A program made the translations under genes and the position numbers. A stretch of DNA of 64,000 nucleotides from Mesorhizobium amorphae CCNWGS0123 (lineage in GTDB: Bacteria > Pseudomonadota > Alphaproteobacteria > Rhizobiales > Rhizobiaceae), in assembly GCF_001686985.1 (NCBI RefSeq), contig NZ_CP015318.1:1920001-1984000 (forward strand). Direction: 5' to 3'. Every line of letters starts with the position of its first letter. Position 1 is the stretch's first letter. Positions 26,266-35,669 of this stretch are shown here, one piece after another. The notes beneath the pieces were generated by a model, which did no database searches, was not told the origin of the DNA, and was given only the letters and a program-made list of their open reading frames with translations.

Positions 26266-26355
26266 CCTGCGGTTCTCGCAGTCTCGGACTTGTGTCCTGA
26301 CGCCGGGTCAAATACCTTTTCGGCGCGGACCAAAGGGCGATCTCGGGAGATTTTG

Positions 26356-28020
26356 ATGGCGGGACTTTTGCGGAGCGTCGCTGCGGCGATCCTCCTTTTG
26401 TTAATGACTTCGGTTGGCTTTGCCGCCGGCAAGGTCGTCATCGTTCTCGATGCATCAGGCTCTATGTGGGCCCAGATCGACGGCAGGCCGAAGCTAGAAA
26501 TCGCGCGTGAATCGCTGCGCAACGTGCTGCAGTCGGTGCCGGCCGACGCGGAAATCGGCTTCATGGCCTATGGCCATCGCCAGAAGGGCAGCTGCGACGA
26601 CATCGAACTCATCGTGCCGCCGCAGGCAGGCTCGGCCAGCGCGATCTCCGCCGCCGCCGACAGCATGAAATTCCTCGGCAAAACGCCGCTCACCGCCGCC
26701 GTCAAGCAGGCGGCCGAGGCGCTGAAATACACCGAGGACAAGGCAACCGTCGTTCTCATCACCGACGGGCTTGAAACCTGCGGCGGCGACCCTTGCGCGC
26801 TCGGCAAGGAGCTGGAAGCGTCCGGCATCGACTTCACCGCCGACGTCGTCGGCTTCGGGCTGACCGCCGATGAGGGCAAGCAGATCGCCTGCCTCGCGGA
26901 AAACACCGGCGGCAAATACATCCAGGCCTCCGACGAGAAAGCGCTGCAGGAAGCGCTGGTCGAGACGGTGGCGGCGCCGGCACCGGCGCCCGAACCTGCT
27001 CCGGCCCCTGAGCCGGCGCCCGCGCCGGAGCCTGTCAAACCGGAGTTCAATTTCATCCCGACCGTCGTTATGGCCGAAGGCGGCGAGCCGCTCACCGACG
27101 GCAATGCCTGGGAGATCTACAAGGCTGGGTCCGACGGCACGCGCGGCGCGTCCGTCACCACCCAATATGGCGCCTACAAGGGCAATCTGGAGCCGGGCGA
27201 CTACGTCGTCGTCGCACAGGACGGCGAGGCCAGGGTCGAGCAGAAGGTCAAGATCGAGGCCGGCCAGGTCTCCAAGCCGCTCTTCACCTTGAATGCCGGC
27301 ACGCTCATCATTCATCCGCGACCAAGCCCGGGGGCGGATGTCGTCGATGGCGCCGCCGTCGTCATCGACTATCCGGGCGCAGATCACCCTGCGACCTACT
27401 ATGGGACCACGAAAATCGTGTTGCCGGCCGGTGACGAGAAAGTGACCGTCACGATCGGGCAGGGTGAGGTCACCGAGACGATTGCGCTGGCTGCAGGCAA
27501 GACCGTGGAAAAGGACATGATCGCCGGTGTCGGCCATGTCGTTGCCAATGCCTACTATACCGCCGGCGGTGACAAGGCGGACGCTTCAGGCATCGGCTTC
27601 AAGGTGGTCAAGGCGAAAAAGAAGATCGACGGAACCAGGGACGAGGTGACCTATTCCTACGGGCCCGACAGCAAGTTCGATCTGCCGCCGGATGACTACG
27701 TGCTGATTGCGACAGTCGATCTCGCCGTGGTCGAGCAGCCGTTCACTGTCAAGGTCGGCGAGCTTCAGGACGTAAAGGTTGCGCTGAATGCCGGCGTGCT
27801 GGCGATCACCGCGCCCGGAGCCTCGAAGATCGAGATTTTCGAGATGGAGAAGGACATCAACGGCAACCGCAAGTCGCTGGGCTACGCCTATGACCAGAAG
27901 TATCAGGCGGCGATACCGGCGGGCGACTATACTGTCGTGTCGGAGAAATCGGACAACAGCTCGAAGGAAGGCACCGTAACGGTCAAGGCCGGCGAGCGAT
28001 CCGAACTGACGGTGCAATAG
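26356..28020 (+). CDS. Exported von Willebrand factor type A domain protein
   Basis: The 554-residue protein has a signal peptide (LLRSVAAAILLLLMTSVGFAA). The VWA domain begins at about residue 24 (VVIVLDASGSMWAQ) with an intact DxSxS MIDAS motif, and a second metal-site loop reads ITDGLETCGGDPC. A Pro-Ala-Glu linker (about 210-238) is followed by repeated beta domains of about 90 residues reminiscent of carboxypeptidase-regulatory or PEGA-type folds. The ATG at 26356 is preceded by CGGGAG and excludes a 22-codon upstream extension. A periplasmic, metal-dependent binding scaffold is the best inference; the ligand is unknown. Confidence 0.82.
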   Translation: MAGLLRSVAAAILLLLMTSVGFAAGKVVIVLDASGSMWAQIDGRPKLEIARESLRNVLQSVPADAEIGFMAYGHRQKGSCDDIELIVPPQAGSASAISAAADSMKFLGKTPLTAAVKQAAEALKYTEDKATVVLITDGLETCGGDPCALGKELEASGIDFTADVVGFGLTADEGKQIACLAENTGGKYIQASDEKALQEALVETVAAPAPAPEPAPAPEPAPAPEPVKPEFNFIPTVVMAEGGEPLTDGNAWEIYKAGSDGTRGASVTTQYGAYKGNLEPGDYVVVAQDGEARVEQKVKIEAGQVSKPLFTLNAGTLIIHPRPSPGADVVDGAAVVIDYPGADHPATYYGTTKIVLPAGDEKVTVTIGQGEVTETIALAAGKTVEKDMIAGVGHVVANAYYTAGGDKADASGIGFKVVKAKKKIDGTRDEVTYSYGPDSKFDLPPDDYVLIATVDLAVVEQPFTVKVGELQDVKVALNAGVLAITAPGASKIEIFEMEKDINGNRKSLGYAYDQKYQAAIPAGDYTVVSEKSDNSSKEGTVTVKAGERSELTVQ

Positions 28021-28042
28021 GATCCTATGGGCGAACGCAAAA

Positions 28043-28066
28043 GAGCGGCCGCAAGCCGCCCTTTTT
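28043..28066 (+). terminator. Rho-independent terminator after the VWA gene
   Basis: GCGGC (28045-28049) and GCCGC (28055-28059) form a short GC stem with a 5-nt loop, followed by CC and five T residues, 23 bp past the VWA stop codon. It also separates this gene from the convergent edd gene. Confidence 0.65.
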
Positions 28067-28088
28067 CATGAGGAGGACAAGGTGTCCT

Positions 28089-29912
28089 TCAAGCCGTCCC
28101 GAAGGCGCTGGCGCCATGGTCGGCGCGGCCGACCAGTTGCCGGAACCCGGCGAACAGCTCGCGGCCGAAACCGAATTCATTGCCGATGAGGTCGGCATCC
28201 GCCGTGCGGCGCAAGGCAAATTCCGTCCCCGGCACCAGCACTTCCAGCGTTCCGGCATCGGCATCGAGCCGGATGATGTCGCCCTCGTGGATCCTGGCGA
28301 TAGGGCCGTCTTCGACCGCCTCCGGCGTCACATGGATGGCCGCCGGCACCTTGCCGGAAGCCCCCGACATGCGCCCGTCGGTCACCAGCGCCACGCGCTG
28401 GCCGCGATCCTGCAGGATGCCGAGCACGGTGGTCAATTTGTGCAGTTCCGGCATGCCGTTGGCCTTCGGCCCCTGGAAGCGGATGACGGCGATGAAGTCG
28501 CCGGTCAAAGTCCCGGCCTTGAACGCCTCGTTCAACCCTTGCTGGCTATCGAAAACCTTGGCCGGCGCCTCGATGACGCGCCGTTCCGGCTTCACGGCGG
28601 ACGTCTTGATGACGGCGTGGCCGAGATTGCCTGAAAGCACTTTCAGCCCGCCGGTCGGCTGGAATGCCTTTGCGAACGGCGCCAGCACCTTCTCGTCGCC
28701 GCTGTCCAGCGGCGAGGCCTCGCGCACCACGCTGCCGTCTTCGCCGAGCCTGGCCTCGACCGCATAGGGCCTCAAGCCGTCGCCCCACACCGTCTGCACG
28801 TCCTCGTGCAGTATGCCTTCGTCGAGCAATTCGCGGATGAGGAAGCCGAGCCCGCCGGCGGCGTGGAAATGATTCACGTCGGCAAGGCCGTTCGGATAGA
28901 CCCGTGCCAAGAGCGGCACGGCTTCCGACAGGTCGGAAATATCCTGCCAGGTAATGGCGATGCCGGCGGCGGCAGCCATGGCGATCAAATGGATGGTGTG
29001 GTTGGTCGAACCGCCGGTGGCGTGCAGGCCGACGACGCCGTTGACGATCGAGCGCTCGTCGATCATGCGGCCGACCGGCGTATAGGCATTGCCGAGCGCG
29101 GTGATCGCCAGCGCCCGCTTCGTCGCCTCGCGGGTCAGCGCATCGCGCAGCGGCGTGCCGGGATTGACGAAGGAAGCGCCCGGCGTATGCAGGCCCATGA
29201 TCTCCATCAACATCTGGTTGGAGTTGGCGGTGCCGTAGAAGGTGCAGGTGCCCGGCCCGTGATAGGATTTGGACTCGGCCTCGAGCAGTTCCGCCCGCCC
29301 GGCCTTGCCCTCGGCATAGAGCTGTCGGACCTTGGCCTTTTCGTCGTTGGGCAGGCCTGTCGTCATCGGTCCGGCCGGCACGAACACCGCCGGCAGGTGG
29401 CCGAAAGTGAGTGCGGCGATTACCAGCCCCGGCACGATCTTGTCGCAGACGCCGAGATAGACGGCGGCGTCGAACATGTTATGCGACAAGCCGACCGCGG
29501 CGGCCATGGCGATCACGTCGCGCGAAAACAGCGACAGCTCCATGCCAGGCTGTCCCTGCGTGACGCCGTCGCACATCGCCGGCACGCCGCCGGCCACCTG
29601 GGCGATACCGCCGGCCTCGCGCGCCGCTTCCTTGATCAGCGCCGGAAACGTCTCGAACGGCTGATGCGCCGACAACATGTCGTTGTAGGAGGTGATGATG
29701 CCGAGGTTCGGTACCTGGTCGCCGCCAAGCGCCACCTTTTCCGATGGGCTGCAGACGGCAAACCCATGCGCGAGGTTGCCGCAGGACAGCACCGCCCGGT
29801 TGGCGGTGCGGTTCGACGCCTCGGCGATGCGGCCGAGATAGCGTTCGCGGCCAGGCTTGGAGCGCTGGCGGATCCGTTCGGTGATGGCTTCGATGTCGCG
29901 TCTGGCTGTCAT
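28089..29912 (-). CDS. edd: 6-phosphogluconate dehydratase
   Basis: The 607-residue protein belongs to the IlvD/EDD family. Cys-containing segments of the Fe-S cluster site are visible ([33 protein letters not shown]), as is the family pattern [18 protein letters not shown]. The EDD-type C-terminal half has [14 protein letters not shown] and [21 protein letters not shown]. It converts 6-phosphogluconate to KDPG in the Entner-Doudoroff pathway. The ATG at 29912, with AAAGGA about 10 nt upstream, is preferred to a TTG at 29930. It is the third gene of the leftward zwf-pgl-edd operon; eda is not in the window. Confidence 0.95.
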   Translation of the reverse strand: MTARRDIEAITERIRQRSKPGRERYLGRIAEASNRTANRAVLSCGNLAHGFAVCSPSEKVALGGDQVPNLGIITSYNDMLSAHQPFETFPALIKEAAREAGGIAQVAGGVPAMCDGVTQGQPGMELSLFSRDVIAMAAAVGLSHNMFDAAVYLGVCDKIVPGLVIAALTFGHLPAVFVPAGPMTTGLPNDEKAKVRQLYAEGKAGRAELLEAESKSYHGPGTCTFYGTANSNQMLMEIMGLHTPGASFVNPGTPLRDALTREATKRALAITALGNAYTPVGRMIDERSIVNGVVGLHATGGSTNHTIHLIAMAAAAGIAITWQDISDLSEAVPLLARVYPNGLADVNHFHAAGGLGFLIRELLDEGILHEDVQTVWGDGLRPYAVEARLGEDGSVVREASPLDSGDEKVLAPFAKAFQPTGGLKVLSGNLGHAVIKTSAVKPERRVIEAPAKVFDSQQGLNEAFKAGTLTGDFIAVIRFQGPKANGMPELHKLTTVLGILQDRGQRVALVTDGRMSGASGKVPAAIHVTPEAVEDGPIARIHEGDIIRLDADAGTLEVLVPGTEFALRRTADADLIGNEFGFGRELFAGFRQLVGRADHGASAFGTA

Positions 29913-29983
29913 GGCGGTCGGTCCTTTCAAGTCCCGGAAAACATCCTCCCACCGTCTGCCGGGACCATTTGGCGAGTTGAAAA

Positions 29984-30700
29984 TCAGGGTGCCCAGAAAA
30001 CCTCTACGGCCCTGGGCGCTGCCTCGAGCACGGCACGGATCGGCTTTTGCGGTCCCGGCGCCATGGCGTTCTCGAAGGCGCTGCGTTTTTCCTGGCCTTC
30101 TATATGGAGCGCGATGAAGCCGGCGGCGACGATACGCGCCAGCGACAGCGTCAGCCGCGGCTCGCCGGCGCTCGCCGCGTGGACCGGCAGAACGATCCTT
30201 GGCGAGGACGGGTCGAGCAATGTCGCCAGGTCGTCCGCGTCGGGAAAGAACGACGCGGTGTGGCCGTCGCCTCCCATGCCGAGCACGACGACGTCGAGCG
30301 GCCAGGGCAGCGACCGCAATGCCGCATCGTCGGACGCCGCGGCGGTCTCGATGCTTGTCGCCTCATGGTAGAGCGGCACGAAACGTGCCGCCGCGGCCTC
30401 GTTCTGCAGCAGGTTGGCGGCCACCAGTCCGGCATTCGAGCGCGGCGAGGAGGCCGGCACGAAACGCTCGTCGACCAGCGTCACCGTGACCTTATCCCAG
30501 GCGATCGGAATATGAGAGAGCGCGGCGAAGAACTTCGCCGGCGTCGTGCCGCCGGAGACGGCGAGCAACCCGGTGCCGCGCTCGGCGATCGCCTTGGTCA
30601 GGCGGCCCGCGACATGGCCGGCGAGTGCGGCCGCCAGCTCCGCGCGATCGGCAAAGCCGTTCCAGCTAAAGCCGGCGTCGCTCAATTGCTCTCGTGCCAT
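29984..30700 (-). CDS. pgl: 6-phosphogluconolactonase
   Basis: The 238-residue protein has the SugarP_isomerase fold of DevB/Pgl enzymes. [35 protein letters not shown], the signature [17 protein letters not shown] and the C-terminal RLTLSLARI with ALHIEGQEK are all visible. It hydrolyses 6-phosphogluconolactone between Zwf and Edd. The start at 30700 lies inside the end of zwf, giving a 19-bp overlap and probable translational coupling. Upstream in-frame starts would put more than 40 residues of non-homologous sequence on the N-terminus. Confidence 0.94.
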   Translation of the reverse strand: MAREQLSDAGFSWNGFADRAELAAALAGHVAGRLTKAIAERGTGLLAVSGGTTPAKFFAALSHIPIAWDKVTVTLVDERFVPASSPRSNAGLVAANLLQNEAAAARFVPLYHEATSIETAAASDDAALRSLPWPLDVVVLGMGGDGHTASFFPDADDLATLLDPSSPRIVLPVHAASAGEPRLTLSLARIVAAGFIALHIEGQEKRSAFENAMAPGPQKPIRAVLEAAPRAVEVFWAP

Positions 30701-32151
30701 GTCCGCCCGTCGCGTTCGATCAGCGCAATCGAGGCCGATGGCCCCCATGTGCCGGCCGTATAGCCCTGCGCCTCCTGCCTGGCGCTCTCCCAGGCGTTCT
30801 GAATCGGGTCGATCCATTTCCACGCGGCCTCGACCTCGTCGCGGCGCATGAACAGCGTCTGGTTGCCGCGCACGACATCCATGATCAGCCGCTCATAGGC
30901 GTCCGGCGCGCGTCCGTCGAAGGATTGCGCGAAGCTCATGTCGAGCGGAATCTGGCGCAGCCGCATGCCGCCCGGACCGGGATCCTTGATCATGATGAAC
31001 TGCTTGACGCCTTCGTCGGGCTGCAGCCTGATGACCAGCTGGTTGGCGAAGATCGGCCCGGCGCTATCGCCGAAGATCGAGTGCGGGATCGGCTTGAACT
31101 CGATGACGATTTCCGAAACCCGGGTCGCCAGCCTTTTGCCGGTCCGCAGATAGAACGGAACGCCCGACCAGCGCCAGTTGCCGATCTCGGCCTTGATGGC
31201 GACGAAGGTCTCGGTGTTGCTGTCCTTGCCGAGTTCCTCGACATAGCCTTTCACCGGCCCGCCGGCCGAGGCACCGGCGCGATACTGGCCGCGCACCGTG
31301 TGCTTCGGTGCCTCGTTGCCATTGACGCGCTTCAGTGCCCTGAGCACCTTCAGCTTTTCGTCGCGGACCGCGTCGGCGTCCATCGACGACGGCGCTTCCA
31401 TCGCGACGAGGCAGAGCAGCTGCAGCATGTGGTTCTGCACCATGTCGCGCAGCGCGCCAGCCTTGTCGTAATAGGTGACGCGGTCTTCCAGTCCGACCGT
31501 TTCGGCGACCGTGATCTGCACATGGTCGACATTGGCCGAGTTCCACAGCGGCTCGTAGAGCGCGTTGGCGAAACGCAGCGCCATCAAGTTCTGCACCGTC
31601 TCCTTGCCGAGATAGTGGTCGATGCGGAAGATCTGGCTTTCGTGGAAGTCGTCGCCGACCAAATCGTTGAGCGCCCGTGCCGAGGCGAGATCGCGCCCGA
31701 TCGGCTTCTCCAGCACGATGCGCGAATTCGGCGTGATCAGATTGTGCTCTTTCAGCTTGTGCGAGATGTCGCCGAACAGTGCCGGCGCCACCGCCAGGTA
31801 GAAGGCGCGGATGCGGTCGCTGTCGCCGATCGCCTTCTTCAACTTGTCGAAGCCGGCGCCCGTGGTGGCGTCGGCCGAGACATAGGAGAGCCGCGCCAGA
31901 AAGGTTTTCAGCTCCTTGGCGTCGATATCGGCTGGTTTCACATGATCCGAAATCGCCTGCTTGGCGAAGGCCTGGAATTCCTCGTCGGTCATCTTCGAGC
32001 GCGAGGTGCCGATGATCCGCGTCGGTTCGGAAAACTGGTGGTCGCGCTGGCGATGGTAGAGCGAGGGAAGCAGCTTGCGTTCCGACAGGTCGCCGGTGCC
32101 GCCGAAAATGATAAAGTCGAAAGGATCGACGGGAATGATCTGGCTGGTCAT
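30682..32151 (-). CDS. zwf: Glucose-6-phosphate 1-dehydrogenase
   Basis: The 489-residue protein is of full family length. It has an N-terminal dinucleotide-binding motif FGGTGDLSERKL near residue 16 and the active-site signature RIDHYLGKE near residue 175, with catalytic His. EKPIGRDL and PFYLRTGKRL also match. It oxidises glucose 6-phosphate to 6-phosphogluconolactone with NAD(P)+, first step of the oxidative pentose-phosphate and Entner-Doudoroff routes. It heads the leftward zwf-pgl-edd operon. Its upstream region is AT-rich and holds a hairpin described separately. Confidence 0.96.
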   Translation of the reverse strand: MTSQIIPVDPFDFIIFGGTGDLSERKLLPSLYHRQRDHQFSEPTRIIGTSRSKMTDEEFQAFAKQAISDHVKPADIDAKELKTFLARLSYVSADATTGAGFDKLKKAIGDSDRIRAFYLAVAPALFGDISHKLKEHNLITPNSRIVLEKPIGRDLASARALNDLVGDDFHESQIFRIDHYLGKETVQNLMALRFANALYEPLWNSANVDHVQITVAETVGLEDRVTYYDKAGALRDMVQNHMLQLLCLVAMEAPSSMDADAVRDEKLKVLRALKRVNGNEAPKHTVRGQYRAGASAGGPVKGYVEELGKDSNTETFVAIKAEIGNWRWSGVPFYLRTGKRLATRVSEIVIEFKPIPHSIFGDSAGPIFANQLVIRLQPDEGVKQFIMIKDPGPGGMRLRQIPLDMSFAQSFDGRAPDAYERLIMDVVRGNQTLFMRRDEVEAAWKWIDPIQNAWESARQEAQGYTAGTWGPSASIALIERDGRTWHESN

Positions 32152-32197
32152 GGTCTGTCCGCTTTGACGCCGGTCGCATTGACGGGGCTGATATAAT

Positions 32198-32269
32198 CTA
32201 ATCGATTTAAATTTTCCAGTGCCATGGTGTCACATCTAAGTGCTGGAGTGTGCCCCTTGACACTGGCAC
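32198..32269. promoter_or_regulatory. Palindrome and long hairpin in the zwf/SDR divergent region
   Basis: AATCGATT (32200-32207) is an 8-bp palindrome in an AT-rich tract about 50 bp upstream of zwf. Next to it, GTGCCATGGTGTCA (32219-32232) pairs with TGACACTGGCAC (32258-32269) as a 12-bp hairpin with a 2-nt bulge and a loop of 25 nt. Either could be a regulator site or a leader structure for the divergent SDR transcript. A HexR-type site was considered, but I cannot match its consensus confidently. Confidence 0.4.
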
Positions 32270-32431
32270 AAGCCGGAGGTCTGTCGACGGACGACGGTTC
32301 CGGGAAGCCTTCGCACCTGCAACATAGAGCGGGATTGTGACGAAAGCCAAAGAAGAAATTGGCGTTTGCCGCACATCTTTCGAGGGTTGTGGCCGGCGCA
32401 ATGGGTTGTCTTCATCATGAGTGAGAAAAGC

Positions 32432-33178
32432 ATGCGCCTGGAAAACAAGGTCGCCATCATCACGGGTGCGGCGTCTGGCTTCGGCGAAGGCATGGCCAGG
32501 CGCTTTGCCGAGGAGGGCGCCAAAATCGTTGTCGCCGACCTCAATGCCAGGGGCGCGGAACGCGTCGCCGCCGAGATCGGCAAGGCCGCGATCTGGACCC
32601 AGACCGACGTTTCGCTGCGTTCCGAGTTCGATGAAATGGTCTATGCCGCAAAGAGTGCCTTCGGCCGCATCGACATCATGGTCAACAATGCCGGCTACAC
32701 CCATCGCAACGGCGACATGCTCGATGTCAGCGAAGAGACTTTCGACCTGATCACCGCCGTCAACATGAAGGCGATCTACCACGCGGCGCTCGCCGTGGTG
32801 CCGATCATGGAGCGGCAGGGCGGCGGCGTCATCCTGACCACCGCCTCCACGGCCGGTCTCAGGCCCCGGCCCGGCCTCACCTGGTACAACGCCTCGAAAG
32901 GCTGGGCGATCACAGCGACCAAATCGATGGCGGTCGAACTGGCGCCGAAGAACATCCGCGTCAACTGCCTCTGTCCCGTCGCCGGCGAGACCGGCATGCT
33001 GGAGAAATTCATGGGCGCCGACACGCCCGAAATCCGCGAGAAGTTTCGCGCCTCGATCCCGCTCGGCCGTCTCTCGACGCCGCTCGATATCGCCAACGCT
33101 GCACTCTGGCTTGCCTCGGACGAGGCCGCCTTCATCACCGGCGTGGCGCTGGAGGTCGATGGCGGGCGCTGCATCTGA
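32432..33178 (+). CDS. Short-chain dehydrogenase/reductase (SDR)
   Basis: The 248-residue classical SDR has TGAASGFGEG near residue 12 and VADLNARGAERV (the Asp after the second beta-strand favours NAD+). NNAGYTHRNG, the catalytic Ser/Thr region ILTTASTAGLRPRPGLTWYNASKG with YNASK, and the C-terminal GVALEVDGGRCI also match. The ATG at 32432 gives the usual MRLENKVAIITG start and has GAGAAAAG before it; an ATG at 32417 would add five residues. It resembles 3-oxoacyl-ACP reductase/glucose dehydrogenase-type SDRs, but the substrate is not assigned. Confidence 0.84.
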   Translation: MRLENKVAIITGAASGFGEGMARRFAEEGAKIVVADLNARGAERVAAEIGKAAIWTQTDVSLRSEFDEMVYAAKSAFGRIDIMVNNAGYTHRNGDMLDVSEETFDLITAVNMKAIYHAALAVVPIMERQGGGVILTTASTAGLRPRPGLTWYNASKGWAITATKSMAVELAPKNIRVNCLCPVAGETGMLEKFMGADTPEIREKFRASIPLGRLSTPLDIANAALWLASDEAAFITGVALEVDGGRCI

Positions 33179-33245
33179 ACCGCGACCGCCGGAAGACTGA
33201 TCGCCCGCCGGCTGCTACCCGGCGCTCAAACGCCACTGCCGATCG

Positions 33246-34112
33246 TCAGGCGCCGGTCTTGATGTAGGTCTTGTAGATCCAGCCGCGTTTGCCGTTATAG
33301 ACGATCTGGCACCATTTCTTGCAGCTTATGACTTGCACCGAAGTCTTGGCTGGCACGGTGAGCATCGCGGCCGCTTTCTGTTTCGGGCCGGCCCGCATCG
33401 TGACGGCCTTGAGGATGCGTCCGGTGGCAGCGCTCGCTTTTTGTGGTTCGGTCTTGGCCTGGCTGTCGTCGGCTTCGCTCGCGGCCGCCGCCGCAACCTG
33501 CGGCTTTGGCGTGGGAATTGCGGCGGTCTGCGCGCCGTCCATGTCTTCGGTCGCCGCGTCCTTTGATGCGGCGACATCGGACAGCGCAGTCGTTGCGTCG
33601 CTTTTCGCTGCCGTCTCGGCGAAGGCCGCCACCGACGGTTTGGCGTTATCGTCCGCAGGCTGGCTTGCCGCCTGCTCGGAAGTGGCGGCTGCCGTGCTGG
33701 CGGAGGCCGCTTCCGGGTTCGCATCGGACCAGCGCGGATCATTGGCCGCCAGCGCCGGGATATTGGCTTCCTTGGCCGCCACCGCGGGTGAAACCGCGTC
33801 GGCCTTGCGCGCTGCCTGCGGTGCGGCCGCAGCCACCGTCGCGTTCGCGGTCGGGGGCGCAATCTTGGTTGTTTTCACCGGAACGGCAGGAACAGTCTGC
33901 GCGGGGCTCGCGATGGCTTGCCGGTCGTTGGCCGGCAATGCCAGCCATAACGCCACGCCTGCGACGCCAAGCAGCGCGGCAGTGCCGACCGCTGCAATCA
34001 CCAGATGTGCGTTCGAGCGGACTCCCTGCCAGAAAGAGGGCCGCATCTCATAACCGAACTGCATGGCGAAGCGCCGCCGTTCCGGCGCACCGAAACTGAA
34101 GGGCTCGTTCAC
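33246..34112 (-). CDS. Single-pass membrane protein with C-terminal bacterial SH3 domain
   Basis: The 288-residue protein has a basic N-terminus of about 30 residues and one transmembrane helix (about 37-60, LVIAAVGTAALLGVAGVALWLAL). A low-complexity Ala/Ser/Asp/Lys periplasmic stalk of about 160 residues follows, ending in an SH3b domain (about residues 230-288). That domain reads GRILKAVTMRAGPKQKAAAML and ISCKKWCQIVYNGKRGWIYK. The GTG at 34112 is chosen because GGAGG lies 8 nt upstream; an ATG at 34181 is the alternative. SH3b domains often bind peptidoglycan, so envelope attachment is likely but unproven. Confidence 0.78.
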   Translation of the reverse strand: MNEPFSFGAPERRRFAMQFGYEMRPSFWQGVRSNAHLVIAAVGTAALLGVAGVALWLALPANDRQAIASPAQTVPAVPVKTTKIAPPTANATVAAAAPQAARKADAVSPAVAAKEANIPALAANDPRWSDANPEAASASTAAATSEQAASQPADDNAKPSVAAFAETAAKSDATTALSDVAASKDAATEDMDGAQTAAIPTPKPQVAAAAASEADDSQAKTEPQKASAATGRILKAVTMRAGPKQKAAAMLTVPAKTSVQVISCKKWCQIVYNGKRGWIYKTYIKTGA

Positions 34113-34376
34113 TCCACTACCTCCAACATACGGGCCGACGTTCTTTCGATCGGCGCCGGAAATGCGGCTTTCGATCGGCATCGGTCCCAAAACCTAAGCG
34201 GGCAAGCCCGCGGAAGTCCCCGTTTGATAGCCCAGAACCGCTACCTTTTGCCGGCGATTGTGGCATCAGTGCGCCCTAACCGGGAATTTTGCACACTTGT
34301 TAAGGATTCTGCAACGTGTCGCTGGGGCAAGCCAACAGCAGACTTAACAGTCTGATTCCGCGCGGAGATGCCTTTT

Positions 34377-35663
34377 CTAGATCCTGTCCCGCAGCGCAAA
34401 CCAGTTGAGCGCCAGGAACAGCAGCGGCGTGCGAAAACGTCGACCGCCGGGGAAGGGCGGTATCTTCAGGTCCTCGATCAGCTTCAGCCGGTCGCGATTG
34501 CCGGCGATCGTCTCGGCATAGAGCTTGCCGAAGAAGTTGGACAGCATGACGCCGTGGCCGGAATAGCCGCCGGCCGAGATGACGTTCGGCATCACCTCGC
34601 GCACGAACGGTTTGCGCGGCACCGTGATGCCGACATAGCCGCCCCAGCCATGGGTGATCTCGACATCCTTCAACTCGGGATAGAGCTCCGATATCTGCCG
34701 GCGGATGTGGATATGGATGTCCTTCGGATCGTTGACGGCATAGATCTCGCGCCCGCCGAACAGCAGACGGCCGTCCCTGGTCTTGCGGAAATAGCGCACG
34801 ACGAACCGGGAATCGTCGACGGCTTCGCCGCCCGGCAGCACTTTTGAGTCAGTCCCGAGCGGCACAGTAGCGCCGATGAAGGAGCCGATTGGCATGATGT
34901 GCGCGGCGCTCACTGGCTCGAGCGTGCCGCCATAGGCGTTGACGCCGATCAGGCATTTTTCGGCAGTGATCGTGCCTTTCGGTGTCGTGACCCTCACCTT
35001 GCCGCCACTGGAGCTGATGCCGGTCGACGGCGTTTGCTCGAACAGCTGGGCGCCCGCTTCCGCCGCCACCATTGCCGTGCCGATCACCAGCTTCAGCGGG
35101 TGGATATGCCCCGTGCCGGTGTCGCGCGTGCCGCCGAAATAGGCGGCCGAGCCCAGTCGCTCCGCCGTCTCACCGGCGTCCATGAACGTCATGTGCGGAT
35201 AGTTGAAGCGGTTCGCCATGATCTCGGCATGCGCCTTGTAGTCGTCGACGTAACGCTGCTTGTGCGCCACCGACATCTGGCCGGGCATGTAGTCGATTTC
35301 GATGTTGTTGACGGCAGCGAATTCAAGGAGGTGCGCCTTGGCCTCTTCGGCAAGGTCGAACAGCGCCTTGGCGCGGGCAAAGCCGTATTCCGCCTCCAGT
35401 TCCTCGGCCCAGGCGCGCTGGCCGGTACCAAGCTGGCCGCCATTGCGGCCCGACGCGCCGTCGCCGAAACGATGCGCCTCGATCAGCACGACATTGGCCC
35501 CCGCCTTGGCCAGATGCGCCGCCGCCGACAGCCCGGTGAAGCCGCCGCCGACAATCACGACGTCGCATGTCCGGTCGCCATCGAGCGCCGGGTACTCGGG
35601 CCTTGGTCCGGCCGTGTCCTCATACCAGGACCGCCCGGGCGAAATCGGAGATTGATAATTCAT
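34377..35663 (-). CDS. FAD-dependent oxidoreductase, gamma-glutamylputrescine oxidase-like
   Basis: The 428-residue DAO-family protein has the FAD motif CDVVIVGGGFTGLSAAAHLAKAG (near residue 34) and the PuuB/OrdL-type segment GDGASGRNGGQLGTGQR. GHIHPLKLVIG and the C-terminal GGYSGHGVMLSNFFGKLYAE close the cofactor site. The gene starts 6 bp after the stop of a PuuA-like glutamine synthetase gene. In the Puu route, PuuA glutamylates putrescine and PuuB oxidises the product. The context therefore supports a gamma-glutamylated amine oxidase; the exact amine is inferred. Confidence 0.85.
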   Translation of the reverse strand: MNYQSPISPGRSWYEDTAGPRPEYPALDGDRTCDVVIVGGGFTGLSAAAHLAKAGANVVLIEAHRFGDGASGRNGGQLGTGQRAWAEELEAEYGFARAKALFDLAEEAKAHLLEFAAVNNIEIDYMPGQMSVAHKQRYVDDYKAHAEIMANRFNYPHMTFMDAGETAERLGSAAYFGGTRDTGTGHIHPLKLVIGTAMVAAEAGAQLFEQTPSTGISSSGGKVRVTTPKGTITAEKCLIGVNAYGGTLEPVSAAHIMPIGSFIGATVPLGTDSKVLPGGEAVDDSRFVVRYFRKTRDGRLLFGGREIYAVNDPKDIHIHIRRQISELYPELKDVEITHGWGGYVGITVPRKPFVREVMPNVISAGGYSGHGVMLSNFFGKLYAETIAGNRDRLKLIEDLKIPPFPGGRRFRTPLLFLALNWFALRDRI

Positions 35664-35669
35664 GATCGG

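Noticed and set aside
30694..32196. A 500-codon plus-strand open frame opposite zwf
   Set aside because: Zwf on the minus strand is complete with its active-site signature; the plus frame is a shadow.
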